NCBI GenBank assembly: GCA_963971225.1
Contig: OZ020269.1
Span: 31,393,264 to 31,457,263, forward strand
Origin: Melieria omissa
Lineage: Eukaryota; Arthropoda; Insecta; Diptera; Ulidiidae
Length of the DNA: 64,000 bases
Direction of reading: 5' to 3'
The notes under the pieces were generated by a model. It saw only the letters and a program-made list of their open reading frames with translations, made no database searches and was not told the origin of the DNA. This document shows, piece by piece, positions 32,630-45,539 of this stretch. How positions within the stretch are numbered: position 1 is the stretch's first letter; every line of letters starts with the position of its first letter. The translations under genes were made by a program, and so were the position numbers.

Positions 32630-32740
32630 ACAGACCTCTGGACGACTAATACTTTTCATACTTATTGAGAACGAAAAGGACTTAATTTAGATCCTTTTTA
32701 TTCTCAATAAATATGAAAAGGACTTAATTTGGATCATTTT
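32630..32740. repeat. Hairpin-forming repeat, copy 2
   Basis: The arm CTTTTCATACTTATTGAGAA (from 32,652) and its inverted partner TTCTCAATAAATATGAAAAG (32,701-32,720) pair over about 29 bp with three mismatches and a loop of about nine bases (TTAATTTAG). The downstream AAAAGGACTTAATTTGGATC repeats part of the loop side. Confidence 0.75.
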
Positions 32741-35700
32741 ATAATTTTTTCATATTTTTTTTAGTTTTTGAAAGCTCTTGTTTTGGGCAGAACATCTGTA
32801 AAAAATTTGCCTTCTTTTTCCGTTGGGTTTTGACTGAAATGGCACGTTTTATGCTTGCGGACCCAACTTTTGCGCCAGATCCTTTAACTCTCCCAACCAA
32901 GAGATTTTCTCCTTACTTTCTAACAATTTTTTTTTACTATTGCCAGACCAACACTAAATTAATTTTTTTTTAATTTTTACATTTTAAATTGATTAATGTT
33001 TAATTTTCTAATTCTATCTAATTTAATTTTCCAGCTCGTTGATAAAAGTTCGTACGTCACTGACGCCATAAAAAATGTGTATATTCTAAATTGATTAAAG
33101 TTTCATTTTCTATATTAATATAGTTTTTTACTTATTTCGTTTTTTGTTTGCTTTCATGGTCATTGGCAATTAAACTTTTTGTTATCGCCATTACTCGGCA
33201 ACTAAATCCAGAAACTATTCACAACCGGCAATAAACTAAACAAAACCAAAAATAAAATCAAATGCAACAAAGTTTTTATAACAAATTTTGTGCTTCCGTT
33301 TTTCGTTTATTTGATTTATACTTTTTTTGTTTGATTATTTTTCACATTTTTTGTGTTTTTTGTTCTTTGGTCTGACGGGCACTTCCGTTTCCGTTAAGCG
33401 GTGGCTGAACGCTGTGTTGTCGCTTAACTTGCCCACATAACTTGCGGCACAACTACACAGCTGCGCGCAAAAACATGGCCACAACATAGAGAAAATAACA
33501 ACAACAAGCAGTAGGGTATGAACAACAACCACAAATAACTTCACAACAATCGTGTCAACTTTTTGCCTGCGTTGTGATTTATTCGCTAAACAATTAGGAA
33601 AAAAAGGTTGTGTGAGTTAATTTTTTGGGCTTGTAACGTTCGACTGAAAAAAAATATTTGTGGCGTCACAAAAAAGGAGAATTTTGTGCGCTGGTGCCTT
33701 TTGTGTTGAGCTCGTGTGCGGAAAGGGTAGTTGAAGTGGAAAAATGAAGAAGGAGCGAGTGAGTGAGTGAGTGAGCAGCTGCTCGCTTTAATAGTTTCTG
33801 AAGTTTTTGAAGTTTTGTCGGGAGACATGCAAAACTTTTTGAGAATTTATTAATCATGCAGCTAGTAAAAAGCGCAAGCAATTTGCAAGCAATCAACAAC
33901 ACTTTCGATTGTGGGGAAAAGAAGTCCAGGTTCTTACATATTTTTTTCAAAAGAGAAGTTTGCTGATTTAGTTTTGCATAAAAACTTCAAAAGCAGAGAA
34001 GAGAGGCTGTGAAATTTGCTATGAAATTGCATTGATTTCATGGCTATAGAAGAAGTTGAAGTAATGAAATTGAAAACTCACCAATTTTTGTATAAAAAAC
34101 TTATAGTTTGCACCAGAAAATAAATATTTTTTTTACCAGAAAATAACATGAATTGTGTTTCTATAATGTTGCAAAAATTAAAGAAAATAATAATGATTTG
34201 TAAAAAAAAATTATTACCTGATCCTGACACTTTTTTACCTCTTTTTTCAATCAACTTTCTCTGAAATCTGCTAAAGTTTAAACAGAACTTTTCTTTGTAA
34301 TAACATCAAAAGTAGAAAGAAAAAAAGAACAGCAAAGAAAAACATATTTTTAATTTTTTCAACATGATTGATCCCAAACCGAAAGACAACCAAAACCATA
34401 ACAACGACTATGGGAAAAGTTGATAAAGCAAAGTAGCAGCCCACAGCAAAGAAAAGTCAAAGAAAAGTTCTTTATGCTTTACCAAAAAATACTTTTGAAT
34501 GCACGATTAAGCAAATAAATAAGCGAACAGACACTGTCGACAGTTCGGTTCCCACACAAATCGAAGCCAACCAAACAACACAAAGCAAAGCTGAACAGAG
34601 TCAAATGGCACCGCACAACGCTATGAAAAATATGTTCAAAATATTTATAGCTCTGTGTGCGTTGGCAGGAATTTGTTTGTTGCACAGTTTTCTTTGCAAC
34701 TATGGCAGCCATACACGGTTGGCAACTAAGTATGAACAAATCTATAATGAACAAAGCTCGCCTGGCGACAACGAATCACTAAAGTATTTTAATGCATCAA
34801 AGCAACACAACAACTGCAATATTTTACCCTTTAGTTGGTTATTAACTTTTTTGTTTTTGTCATTAAACGTTATTAAAGAAAGTTTTGAGGTGCACGAACT
34901 TGTAAAAAATGAAACAGTAGGCAGACAGAGGGTATAGAAGGTAACTAGAATTAAGGAACTGTTTGGGATAGAATGAGTGAAGTAATTTACTTCACATTCA
35001 CAGACACATTCTAAGAGTTTCTTAGATTGTTGAAGCTCAGAAAATATTTTTAGGAAAAGTTTTGCTGCACACATAAAATGTTTTTATAAACATTTTCCTT
35101 ACTTCACACTAAATTTCAACTTTGCTTTTTGATTACACGTTATACACATCTTTAGTACACTATCGCTATGTCTATGTCTATGGCTTGGTGACTAATAATT
35201 CAAGAGTACACAAAAAACAAACAAAAAATTATAATCATCACTGAACACAAATCAAAAAGCAATTGCTTCTTTGATCTTCTTAAACTCAACGAACCAAAAG
35301 TCACTTAAACTTTTCAAATTTCTTCTTTCCTCCACGTCCTCGAAGTACTGGCTTTCTGTTAACAAAAAAAAAGACGAAATAAAGGATTTGGCCGGAAGCA
35401 GAAATATTTGTGAAATTTGTATAGTGCACGTAATTGTAAATGGCGTGGATTTTGTTGTTGTAATTGTAATAAAACTTGAAGCGTATTTCAGTTGAATTTA
35501 TGTTAAATGCGGCAGCATAAAAACATGAAACGCTCTCTGGCCATTTTTCACCAGTCATAATTCGCCAAAAACTACCGAAATTATGCGCATTTATCAGAAA
35601 TAACAATGCGCACTGCTGCTGGTAACTAAAAGCAAAGGATAATATGCACACAAACAACAACAACAAGAACAATGTTGACGCTGAAAATGAAAATGCTGGT

Positions 35701-37612
35701 AATGACAGCAGCCAAAATGTTGAAAGGGCCAAGCTGTGCTGCGTACTTTTGTATTGACTGCTTGTGTTAGTGTGTGTGTATGTGTTTGCATGGTTGTGTG
35801 AATGTGTATGTGCGAGGTGGCATAAATAGGTTGAATTATATTTAGACTGCGGCATAATTTATACGCCACCAATACATGTAAATCAGCACCACATCGCGCT
35901 GTCGCCAGGTGCGCACATTTTATTCTATAATGTTGCCAATGAGGCATACTTTCAGGCGCATTGTAGAACCGAAATTTTTGATATTTCTGGAAATTCCACA
36001 AGCAACATTTCATGCTATTTACACTGTTGCTGCCGGTCAAAAATAAATGCAAATAAATAACAACAACAACAACAACAGCAACAGTAAAAGATCGAAAGCA
36101 GCTCTCCTAAAAATAGAACGAACGGCGAAGGAGGCGCGCTGTAGCTGAAGGGTTGAAAATTATTTTTGTTACTTTGGCAAATGTTACAATGTTGAAATTA
36201 ATTTACGAAATTATTGGCGCCAAAACATTTCACTTTGATTGGAAGCAAACAGCTGTTTCCAACGCTGGCAGCGTTGCTTTCATTTAATTTCATTTTATGT
36301 TGTTTTATTTTGATTCTTCGTTACATTTTGGCAAAGTTTTTCGTGCAATAACAATTCCAATTATGCCCGAAATCAGCCAAAAAGTGAAATTAAAATTCAA
36401 TGAAATACTTTTTGGCACAGCACAACGCCACAACAACAACAACAACGACAATGCTGTGCTGTTTTCTTATTGTTCGGCGAATCCAATGGCAGAGGCCGAG
36501 TGACGTTCAAACTGCCAAAAGCTTAAAAACCGGCTATGTTACAACAACAACAACAAAGAACGGCAGCAATAAACTGCCAACCGGCCGAACGGATTGAGCG
36601 AACTTTTGCGCGCGCCACATTAAAATATTCCAATTCGGCTTTTGGCACTTCTTCAGCACCGGCGACGGCCACGGCGGCGACATTCGCGATAACGTTGCCG
36701 CTCAAATGCAATATTGCTCCGTGGGGGCGAATTCCCAAATTGAAATCGATAAGCCGTGCGGCACATAGATTTGCATTTTAATAAAAATTATCCCGTTCGG
36801 TTTAATTTTTGCGGCCAACGGCAACCGGCGCAACGAGATTAAGACTGCGCAAAGTGCAAAGTTGTCGTTGAAAAAAGAGCAAAGCATCTATTTGATAGAA
36901 ACAAAAGCAAAGCAACGATAAAATATGGCTTTAAAAGTGTCCTTAATGCGTCGAACGCATTCAAGGACAACACTTAACTGCGTTTAACGGCCACGCAGCC
37001 GGCAGAGCGTTAACCGGATGCCATAAAAGCGGCCGCCGCGCCGTTTATAACCCTTAGTCCTGGCACAAACCGAACACTATGCGAATGGGCATCGTAGGCG
37101 GGCGGCGGGGGAAGGAGGCCGTTGGCGGATGCGCCAAGCGGGAAGTCGCTATTGCCGACATTATCGTTTCCATTAAAGCTAATGACCGTAATAAATAATA
37201 ATTTATTTTACCTGCGAGGCACAAACGCAATAACAACAACAACAATAGTAGGAAAAATGGCTATAGCATTATGACTACTAATGCCAAACCGACGAAAAGC
37301 AAAACATTCGAAAATACGCACAAAACGCTCCGCGAAAAGAAAAGAGAAGATATCGTGTTGCATATATTATTAATTGTTTTTCTGCTTTCATTGCGCAGCT
37401 TTTCGTGCATAAGCGACGCTTATTTAAGTCGACTTTTATTGCCTGTGGCTCGAGCATCAAGTTGAATGCCAGCAGCGGCGGTCAACGCCGCACAGCAACA
37501 ACCAGTGTTGGGCACACACACTGCAACAGGCCGAATTGGCTACGCAACGATGTAGACAATGTTATCTTGTTATGTAAAGAAGAATAACTGCATACAAAAT
37601 AGATAAATATGA
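32741..37612. other. Non-coding DNA with GC-richer islands
   Basis: 32,900-35,500 is AT-rich with CAA/TTG runs. 33,360-33,480 and 36,560-37,250 are GC-richer, including a GCGGCCGCCGCGCCG patch at 37,029-37,043, and look like conserved non-coding sequence. (CAACAA)n runs occur near 36,058, 36,431 and 36,541. No splice-flanked coding frame was recognised on either strand. Confidence 0.45.
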
Positions 37613-38965
37613 AGTACTACTGACCCTGCGAACTACCGACCTATAGCAATCTGTTCGGTGCTTTCCAAAGTAATGGAAAGCATTGTAAATTTCAACCTTG
37701 TGAAATATCTGGAGCACAATAGACTGCTAAGTGACCGCCAATACGGCTTCCGAAGACAACGATCGACGGGAGACCTTATGGCGGTACTCACCGAGAAATG
37801 GAACCATAGCATTCTAAACCTCGGTGAAAGCAAGGTTGTTGCATTGGATATTTCCAAGGCCTTTGACCGGGTGTGGCATAAAGCACTCGTGTCAAAATTG
37901 ATTGCCTATGGTGTCGGTAGTACCTTCTCTCGTTGGATTACGAGCTTCCTCTATGATCGCTCTATTCGTGTTGTAGTAGACGGCATAGCCTCGGAAAAGC
38001 ATTCCCTTAGCGCGGGAGTGCCGCAGGGTTCGGTCCTTTCTCCAACCCTCTTCCTGATCTTCATCAACGACCTGTTGTCGTCGACGAAGAATCCCATCTA
38101 CTCGTTTGCGGATGACAGCACTATTTGTCATTCATACTCTTTCACAAAGCGTCCCAGCTCTGTGGAGATTGAGAGAGAACGGCGCCGTATGAATGACACA
38201 CTTAATAGCGACCTACAAACAATCTCCAAGTGGGGTCAAGCGAACAGGGTCGATTTTAATCCCCGCAAGACCCAATGTTGCCTGTTATCTCACAAACGAG
38301 TCTCCCCACATCCCAACACATCCCTGGTTATGGGTGGTGTGGGTATTGCGGAATCGGCAGCTCTTGATGTTCTGGGCATGTCCATTAAGAACGATCTTCG
38401 CTGGAACGATCATATTTTTGGCGTGTCGAAAGAAGCAGCCAAGTGCCTCGGCTTCCTAAAGCGGTGCAAAAAATATTTCACTCCGTCTGATCTCCGCATT
38501 ATTTACACTACCTATATCCGACCTAAAATGGAGTTTAACTCGCACCTATGGGCGGGGGCTTCAAAAACCCATTTGGAGCTCCTGGACCGGGTGCAAAACC
38601 GTGCGATTAAACTTATAGGGGACAGTAGGGCATCCAGCTCTATTGACTCCTTGGAACATCGTCGAAACGTGGCGTGTGTGGTGTTGTTTTACCGATACTT
38701 TTTCGGCAATTGCTCAGTGGAGATGAGCAGTTTGATGCCATCACTCCGGGTATTCCCACGGGCAACCCGTTTGAACACTGGCGCCCATGCATTCCACGTT
38801 GAAACGATGTTCCAGCGCACTACGCATTACCGAGAAAGTTCGTTTCTGGCCCGCACAGCGCGGCTGTGGAATGGTCTCCCTGCGGATATCTTCCCCAGCA
38901 CTTATGATCTCGATGGGTTCAAGGCAAGAGTCCATAACCACTTCACTCTCAACCCTATCTCCTAA
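37613..38965 (+). CDS. Non-LTR reverse transcriptase, C-terminal part of ORF2 (truncated)
   Basis: The frame is open without interruption for about 450 codons to TAA at 38,963-38,965. There is no native start codon; the first in-frame ATG is internal. Recognisable RT landmarks in order: NYRPIAI (entry to the fingers), LLSDRQYGFRRQRSTGD, ALDISKAFDRVWH (first catalytic aspartate), AGVPQGSVLSPTLFLIFIND (palm), then SFADDST with the catalytic pair at the expected distance. After these come LGMSIKNDLRWNDH, AAKCLGFLKRCKKYF, YIRPKMEFNSHLWAG, and a conserved tail TARLWNGLPADIFP. There is no RNase H domain, which fits the CR1/Jockey side of the non-LTR tree rather than the RNase H-bearing relics elsewhere here. 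The active-site residues are intact, but the protein lacks its endonuclease and start. Expression would depend on a read-through transcript. Confidence 0.93.
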   Translation, partial: STTDPANYRPIAICSVLSKVMESIVNFNLVKYLEHNRLLSDRQYGFRRQRSTGDLMAVLTEKWNHSILNLGESKVVALDISKAFDRVWHKALVSKLIAYGVGSTFSRWITSFLYDRSIRVVVDGIASEKHSLSAGVPQGSVLSPTLFLIFINDLLSSTKNPIYSFADDSTICHSYSFTKRPSSVEIERERRRMNDTLNSDLQTISKWGQANRVDFNPRKTQCCLLSHKRVSPHPNTSLVMGGVGIAESAALDVLGMSIKNDLRWNDHIFGVSKEAAKCLGFLKRCKKYFTPSDLRIIYTTYIRPKMEFNSHLWAGASKTHLELLDRVQNRAIKLIGDSRASSSIDSLEHRRNVACVVLFYRYFFGNCSVEMSSLMPSLRVFPRATRLNTGAHAFHVETMFQRTTHYRESSFLARTARLWNGLPADIFPSTYDLDGFKARVHNHFTLNPIS

Positions 38966-39058
38966 CCTTTATATCCTTCCTGAACCAACGCAATGCCTCG
39001 CATTAATAGGGGTCATCCCCTGCGCGTTTGTTCGAGTTTAAAAAAAAAAAAAAAAAAA
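37613..39058 (+). mobile_element. 5'-truncated CR1/Jockey-type non-LTR retrotransposon with poly(A)
   Basis: It starts inside the reverse transcriptase coding sequence (homology begins at DPANYRPIAICSVLSKVMES, from 37,622) and ends in a run of 19 A at 39,040-39,058, after a short 3' UTR. All upstream sequence (ORF1, endonuclease, RT N-terminus) is absent, as expected for 5'-truncated target-primed insertion. I could not identify a convincing target-site duplication. This is the only element in the window with a clean long coding frame, so it is likely a young insertion. Confidence 0.93.
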
Positions 39059-42000
39059 GTAAAGTAAATAGAAGAAACAGAGAAGGATGCGTACGAATTT
39101 GTATTTAAAAATATTCAAGTGTGTTTTCTACTTCCAAAAAAGTTCTATCAGGATAAAAATAAGAATTCATAAATTGCACATAGATTATTGTTTTTTTACT
39201 CTAAAATCTGAAAGAAATAACTCATAACAAGACCTCTGAATACTTTCAAACAGATGTTGTTGTGAGATAGTGAGAGAAAAGTTTAACCTTGAACTTGTAT
39301 CGGTGCCAATTCACAGACATATTTCGAGTAACTTCAGGATAAACGAACCAAGGAACAAAACACCAACAAAGAACAAAGCACTGGTCAGAATATTGTGACT
39401 AAGATGTTCCTATAAGGGATCCTGTAAGTGGGACCTAGAAAAATACTGGCAAATGCATGAACAGAATTTTATGTAGAAATTTCTGTTTTAGGTTGTGCAT
39501 TGAGGTCCTGTAAGTTGAGTTTAGAGAAAAGCGAACGAAAGAATGAACTATAAGCTTTTTGAAACTTGCACATAAGTGGGACTTAAAGAAGGATTAAAAA
39601 CCTAGTTTGAGTTAGCATGGACAAGGAGCCTTCTCTAAAAGCTAAAAGCTGACGAACTGGCTGGAAAAAGCATGAAGCGCCTTCTCAAGAAAATTTTGCC
39701 ATAGGGTTTCCATTGGAAACTTATAAGTAAGGCCTACAGCAAGCTAAAGAAAGCATGAAGAAGGAGTAAGAGTTGCCAATTTGTATGCTGAATTGAATAG
39801 GTGTGAGCTACTTTTTCTTAATAGTGAACTATACCTTGCGGAATCTTTTTAGCTGCAGAGTGGCTCAGCAAATCTGGCCATGGAAAAATGTTTACTTAAA
39901 GCTGTATCGGTGACGATCTATTGGTGAGATTGCGTCTTTTCCCATAATTATTCTTGAAGAAACAGCAAGAATTAAAACGAGTGCAAGATATTGGATCAGT
40001 CCTACTCAGTTGCATTGCTTTAGCACATCAAAGACTAACTTCTTGCGGTATAAGTCCACTTGGCTCTTTCTCTTATTGCAAACCATAATGATTGCTATAA
40101 AGATCTATAAAATGTTTCAGAATGTCTTTAACGCCTGGTTTTTCTAGCATTAAGGAAAATATGAGCTGAAGAAGCAACATGAAAACGGCAAACTAGGACT
40201 CACGGGGCATATCCTGGGACTCGCAGTTGTGGCTGCATATCTACCAGCTGATCTATGTACCAACCTATCCACCTATCTTTCTACCAACCTATATACTTAT
40301 CTATCTATCTAAATACTAACATATCTACCTACTTACTTGTCTATTATATAACCAGTAGAGAAAACTATGATTAACTTTACTTTAAAAAATACAACAAAAA
40401 TACTATTAGAAGCTCACTAAGTCTGCTTAATCTAAAAAAACTTAATAATCAAGGCTCTTGTCAGCATAATCACTGGAAACTGCAGCCTTGAGAGTCACGT
40501 CTCAAGTACCGGTTAAAGCTTTTTCCTCCCGAATTATAAAATAGCCATATTACAAATTTGACATTTAATTCTGCTCCCCTGTCGAGCGGGAGCCGTTACA
40601 CAAAAGTTAACAATGTTCAATGTTGCCAATGAAACAAACTAAATATTTCGCCGAAAAAGCTTTGAACAATATTTCTTTTAAGCTATACAATTCAAAGAAT
40701 GGGGAAAAGTCTAAAATTATGTATTGAAATTTCAAATTTGAATTTGTTAGAAGGGGTTAAGTCATCAATGCCAATGAAGTCTGTAGAAATTCTACTGTAT
40801 GCGTGCCTTGCATTAATTATGCAGAAATGTAAGAAATAGTTGGAGTTCTAACAAAGAGATCCCTTCGCAGACATATCACAAGTTGACACTATGGACCTTA
40901 TAGGGTTCAGATATTATTTCGTTGGTTTGCAACCTATGTAGAAGGTAAAGAAAACTATCTTCCAACTAGATAGTTTGTATGTCTAATCAAAGACAGGATC
41001 AATTTTTAGGACCAATTTTCATCTTAGTTAAATAAATAAACAAATATTTCATTGATTTTTCATGCATTTAATTAAAACAAAAGAAAATCTAAAACTACTA
41101 AATTAAAACAAATGCAAATCGATCACAATTCTTGCAGACCTTTTACAGACAACTAGGTTTGGTTAGATTGAGGACACTTTCTGACATCCAGCACAATGTC
41201 AACAATTCGGCACAGCTTCGCTCTCAGTTGCTGGCAATGATGAAATGCTCACCAGATAATGCCAACGCGGCCCACACAAGTGGCAGCAACCAAACTAACC
41301 AAACAAACAAACAAACGAGCACATAAAATGTATGAAAGGGCAGCGCGCAGCCGGCGGCCAATCTCGCGTATGCGCACACACACACATACACACACGCGCG
41401 TCCACGTACGCGATGTCGTTAAATGCGGTTTTATTATTTTCCTGTTTCCGTTTGTGTTTTCGTGCATTTTTGTGCCTCTCGCTGAATGGTCTTTCAACTT
41501 GGCCTTCGTCGATGCCTTTGCGCCGCTACACTCTGCCAGCTACGGCATCACTGGCCCCTTTCTCTCTCTCTCTTTCTTTCTCGCGCTTTTGTGTGGGTCG
41601 CATTCATTTAGATAAGCTGAAGGTTTCCTGTAATTTACTTTGGGCCACTTGAGCACTTTTCGGCCACGGAGCAGCCACGGCTCCAGCGTCACGTTGTGCA
41701 TGTAATTACATTCGCACTTTAATGTGTTTTATTAAAATTGTGTCATTAGTGCCGACAATAATGCTCGCACACACAAACACACACCCACACAAATATTCAC
41801 GAAGATGGCAGTCGAGCAGGTGTTGCGATTGCAGTTGTATTGCCATCGCTGGTGGTTATTAGGCATTCAGCAGGCGGCGCGGGGCGTCAAATCAAGCGTT
41901 TAATTGCCATGCGAAATTAACGTAACACGGCACCGAAAATTATAGAGTTCATTAGGGCAGCCCACGCATTGTCGCCGTCGTCCGATGGCCATAAAGTATA

Positions 42001-42970
42001 ATTTATCGATCTGTTGGACGGAAATTTAATTTAAGTGTTGGTTTTGTGCGAATTCCGCATTGTTGGCACTAATTCGGCCAGCGACTTGAGCGTAATTTGT
42101 ATGCAGTACGCCGAGCGTTTAACTGAGTAGTTGCGGCATTAAATGCAGTTGGCCATTAAGTGCGCAGGATTGGCCAAACATTTGCCGCGAAGATGGTGAT
42201 TAGCATCTGTGCGTACGGCCAATTGGGTCGAAAGTTGTGGGTGTTAGTGCGACCTATTTAAGTGCTCATTAACCCGTCAGAAGGCCTATAAACGTAATCG
42301 AAAATCGCATTAAGCGCAACTCCGGGTTTTTTGAGTTGATAAATAGTTGAATAAATATTGCTAATTTTAGTAGATCAGAACCAATTCCTGAACACAAAGC
42401 CGAGATGCAGTGAATTATGTGTAAAATAAAGCCACTGATTTACTTACATAACTGGCTACAATAAAGTTCTGTCCTGGTTCCTTTGCTTTGTGTCTTCAGT
42501 TGGTCGCTAGAGATGATAGGATAGATGACCTCGACTTGTTCCCTGCACCGAAGACACAACCAAACCTTCTTCCTCAACTCGATCAATGAATATGCTTTTA
42601 TTGTTTAATTGAATCGTGCACTTTTATGGACACCGTATGGATACCCTATGGACATCGTATGGACACCTTATGGAAGCCTTGATAGCCTAGAGTAAGTGCA
42701 CAAACCTATCAGCCCAGAAGTCATGGATGCGACGCCACCCTGGTCCAATGGTCCCGGACTCTTCCAACATTTCCAATTTTTCCTGTCCTTTCAATATTCC
42801 TTGCCCAGCAACATATCTTAATTCAAAACTTCCAACCCTAAGATGATCTTTTCCCACTCACTCCCATGCAAGAATACGCGCAATCATGCGCTGTGCGGCT
42901 GTAAAAAGAAAACAAATATACAGCTACAGGATGCACCAGCGACCGCTTGTAAGGGGAAGCGGACGTTACG
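39059..42970. other. Non-coding DNA with tetranucleotide and decamer repeats
   Basis: 40,250-40,345 is a degenerate (CTAT/CTAC)n tract. (CA)n lies at 41,377-41,395. 41,640-42,340 is a GC-richer block with many short ATTA and TTAATTGCC-like elements, which looks like conserved non-coding or enhancer sequence. 42,625-42,680 holds about five copies of a TATGGACACC-like decamer. No supported gene. Confidence 0.45.
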
Positions 42971-43287
42971 GAAAACAGCGCACCAAACCGATTTAGCACA
43001 GTTCACAACCAACCAGCTTCCGCCTGCTTTACACAGAAGGCGCTATGAGCGGTAGGTCACAACATCGAAGGCATTGTTCCTAAGCGACGATAAATGGCAG
43101 CCCCATCACTTAGAACTACCTGCGGCAGGCCAATCACCTACTCAGACAGAAAAACACAACCGATTAACGGGACCAACACAACACATTTCAAAGAACGGGT
43201 GAAGAATGGGCCTTTGAGTCATCCGAATGTCTCTTACAGAGGCAGCCACCATAACCTTACCTAACCTAACCTAACCTAACCTAACCA
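42971..43287. repeat. Interspersed repeat R, fuller copy with (CCTAA)n tail
   Basis: The body matches 31,131-31,330. It continues into CGGGTGAAGAATGGGCC, a TCTCTTACAGAGGCAGCCACC block and then CCTAA repeats at 43,259-43,287. The TCTCTTAC-GAGGCA block and tail match the segment nested in both piggyBac-like copies, so R appears to be the 3' end of an RNase H-type non-LTR element. No coding part was recognised. Confidence 0.7.
43259..43287. repeat. (CCTAA)n run
   Basis: About six near-perfect CCTAA units, the complement of TTAGG. They form the 3' tail of repeat R rather than an isolated telomere-like array. Confidence 0.85.
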
Positions 43288-45539
43288 TTGTTTAGTTAAA
43301 TCGTACACTTTTATTGACATCCTATGGACACCCTTTATATGATTTCACGGTCTCGGTAACATAAAAATATTTCACTAGGCTTCTCACACAGAAACTATGG
43401 GTTCTTAATCCTTGAAGAGTAAATGTTTGGATCTTTTTGAATTTTTCAAATATAACAACGTTTTCATTGGTTTCTAACCCAACAACGCTTTCCATCTTTT
43501 TCGTTTAAATCAGAACAAAACTATCCAGCAAGCGAAATAATCCAACAGAACTTCCTTGCTTAGTGCTTACTTTCGTACTTGCTCCATGTTTCTTTATGGA
43601 AAACGCTCTACAATTAAATACAGTATACATCACTGAAACAGACTCGCAATGCGCAAGGTGCTTCTTCTTTTTTTCTTAATCCAACCCTATAAACAGTTAC
43701 TTGTAATTCTCTATATGAATAAACCTCCGCCAAAAGAAATGAAATCTCTAAGTATCGAGAGAGCAAAGGGCTTCAAGAACTAAAATACTTAGTTTGAAAA
43801 TATTATTTGAAAATTAAAGCAAAAAGATATTTTAAACAAAAGAGAAACTTTCAAACAAAATGCCTACCGGATGACCGATATTTACTGTTGTCATATCTGT
43901 TAGAAAGCAGAAAAGCAACGCATAAAACCACAAAACTGTTCATGCGGCTCATGAAATATTAACCACCAAAAGAGCCAAAAAATTGCCAAATACAAACCAA
44001 AACACATATACATATACGCACACACTGCAAACACATTTAAAATATGCAAACGCACAATTCGCCCTGCCACGCCTCACCACTCCCGCGCTCATTCGTTGTT
44101 TAGTTCGTTTTTCAGCGAGCACCATTTCGAAAAGTGCGGATTTTTACGATGCTCCATGCAAACCGCAACTAAAATCGGTATTGCCAAAAAATCAGCAACA
44201 ATGCCAACGGCGTTCGCTGTACAACAACAACAACAACACGCACTATACTCTACTCGTAGTAGCGTTGGCAACACCAGCATAACTGACCAAAACCAAAAAT
44301 ACTAAAATCGAAAAGCCATCGCAAGCGCCGATTCGAATAATGAAACGTTTAAAATTTTGCAGAGCGAACATTGGCGGCGAACAGGGCGGCGAATGCCTAA
44401 AAGCAGCTCATATGACACAGGATTTGCATTGACCAACAACACAAAATATCACAATTTGTGAGTGTGGCCCATATAAACAACAACAACAATAAAAGCATGA
44501 GCGGCAGCACCAAAATCCATGTGCGTTTTAATAAGCAAACTTGCATGTGCGGCCAACTTGGATATGCAAAAATCGTTATGTATATAGTTTACGGTCTGGT
44601 TGCCAAATACCAGAATTTATACATTTTCAGGGGGCAAACAAATACAAATGGACTCACACACATACACACATACAAGTACATGGGGAGTATGTAGCATATG
44701 TTTGTGGGTGTGTGCCTGCATGCAACGCTGATAAAATGTGGCGATTGCATGTACGATGTCAGTTAGAATATCCGATGGTGCAGAAAACGAAATGAAAATC
44801 AGTTCTCAGTTCAGTTTGGTTTTTTGTTTACACGTTGGCAAATACATGGAATCTAAACAATACACACACACACAGAATGGTTTATATGGGTGGGACGAGT
44901 AATTGAAGCATGTGTTCTAATTATAATTTAATTCTGGTCTAGTTTTTCCATTGAAGACAACATTAGACGCATTGCGATATGAAGAGTTTTTCTTATTTCA
45001 ATATTTTAATATTTTTAATTTCTAATTTCTAATTTTAATTTCAGAGTTTAAAACTGCAAATGTGTTGGTTCCATATGAAAAAGTTTACGAATTAAAAACT
45101 AAAAAAATATATATCTGAAAATACAAATAAGAATAAAAATAAATTTTAAATTTTTTCATTTTCATTTCATTTTCAGTTTTTCATTACTTTTATCAACCCA
45201 AGTTGGTTCAAAAAATTTGAAAATTTGTAGTTTTAAATTGTTTAATTCGAAATTTTACTTATTTAGTACTTTAATTTTTAAGTAATTTATTTATTTAATA
45301 TTTATTTATTTTTTAGTTAACACATATTGGTTTTGAATTTTTGTATTTTTATTTATTTATTATTAAATATATTTTGCATTGTATTTATTAATTTTAAATG
45401 TTTGATTTCCAGCGTTTTGCTTATAGTTTAAGTCTTAATTTGTAAATTAAAATTTAATCTTGATATTAATTTTTATGCTCAAGTATTTATTTTTAAGATG
45501 GTTTTATTTTTAAGGAAAAGCAATTTCAACAACTGAATT
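43288..45539. other. AT-rich non-coding DNA
   Basis: Contains CAA/CA-rich tracts at 43,985-44,030, 44,221-44,240 and 44,650-44,690. 44,990-45,530 is extremely AT-rich. No gene. Confidence 0.5.

Noticed and set aside
34605..34937. Plus-strand frame starting MAPHNAMKNMFKIFIALCAL
   Set aside because: The start looks signal-peptide-like, but downstream residues are of low-complexity type, there is no splice donor in context, and an equally long frame exists on the other strand.
39040..39075. Target-site duplication around the CR1/Jockey-type insertion
   Set aside because: Short A-rich similarities (AAATAGA-like) exist on both sides but are too weak to call.
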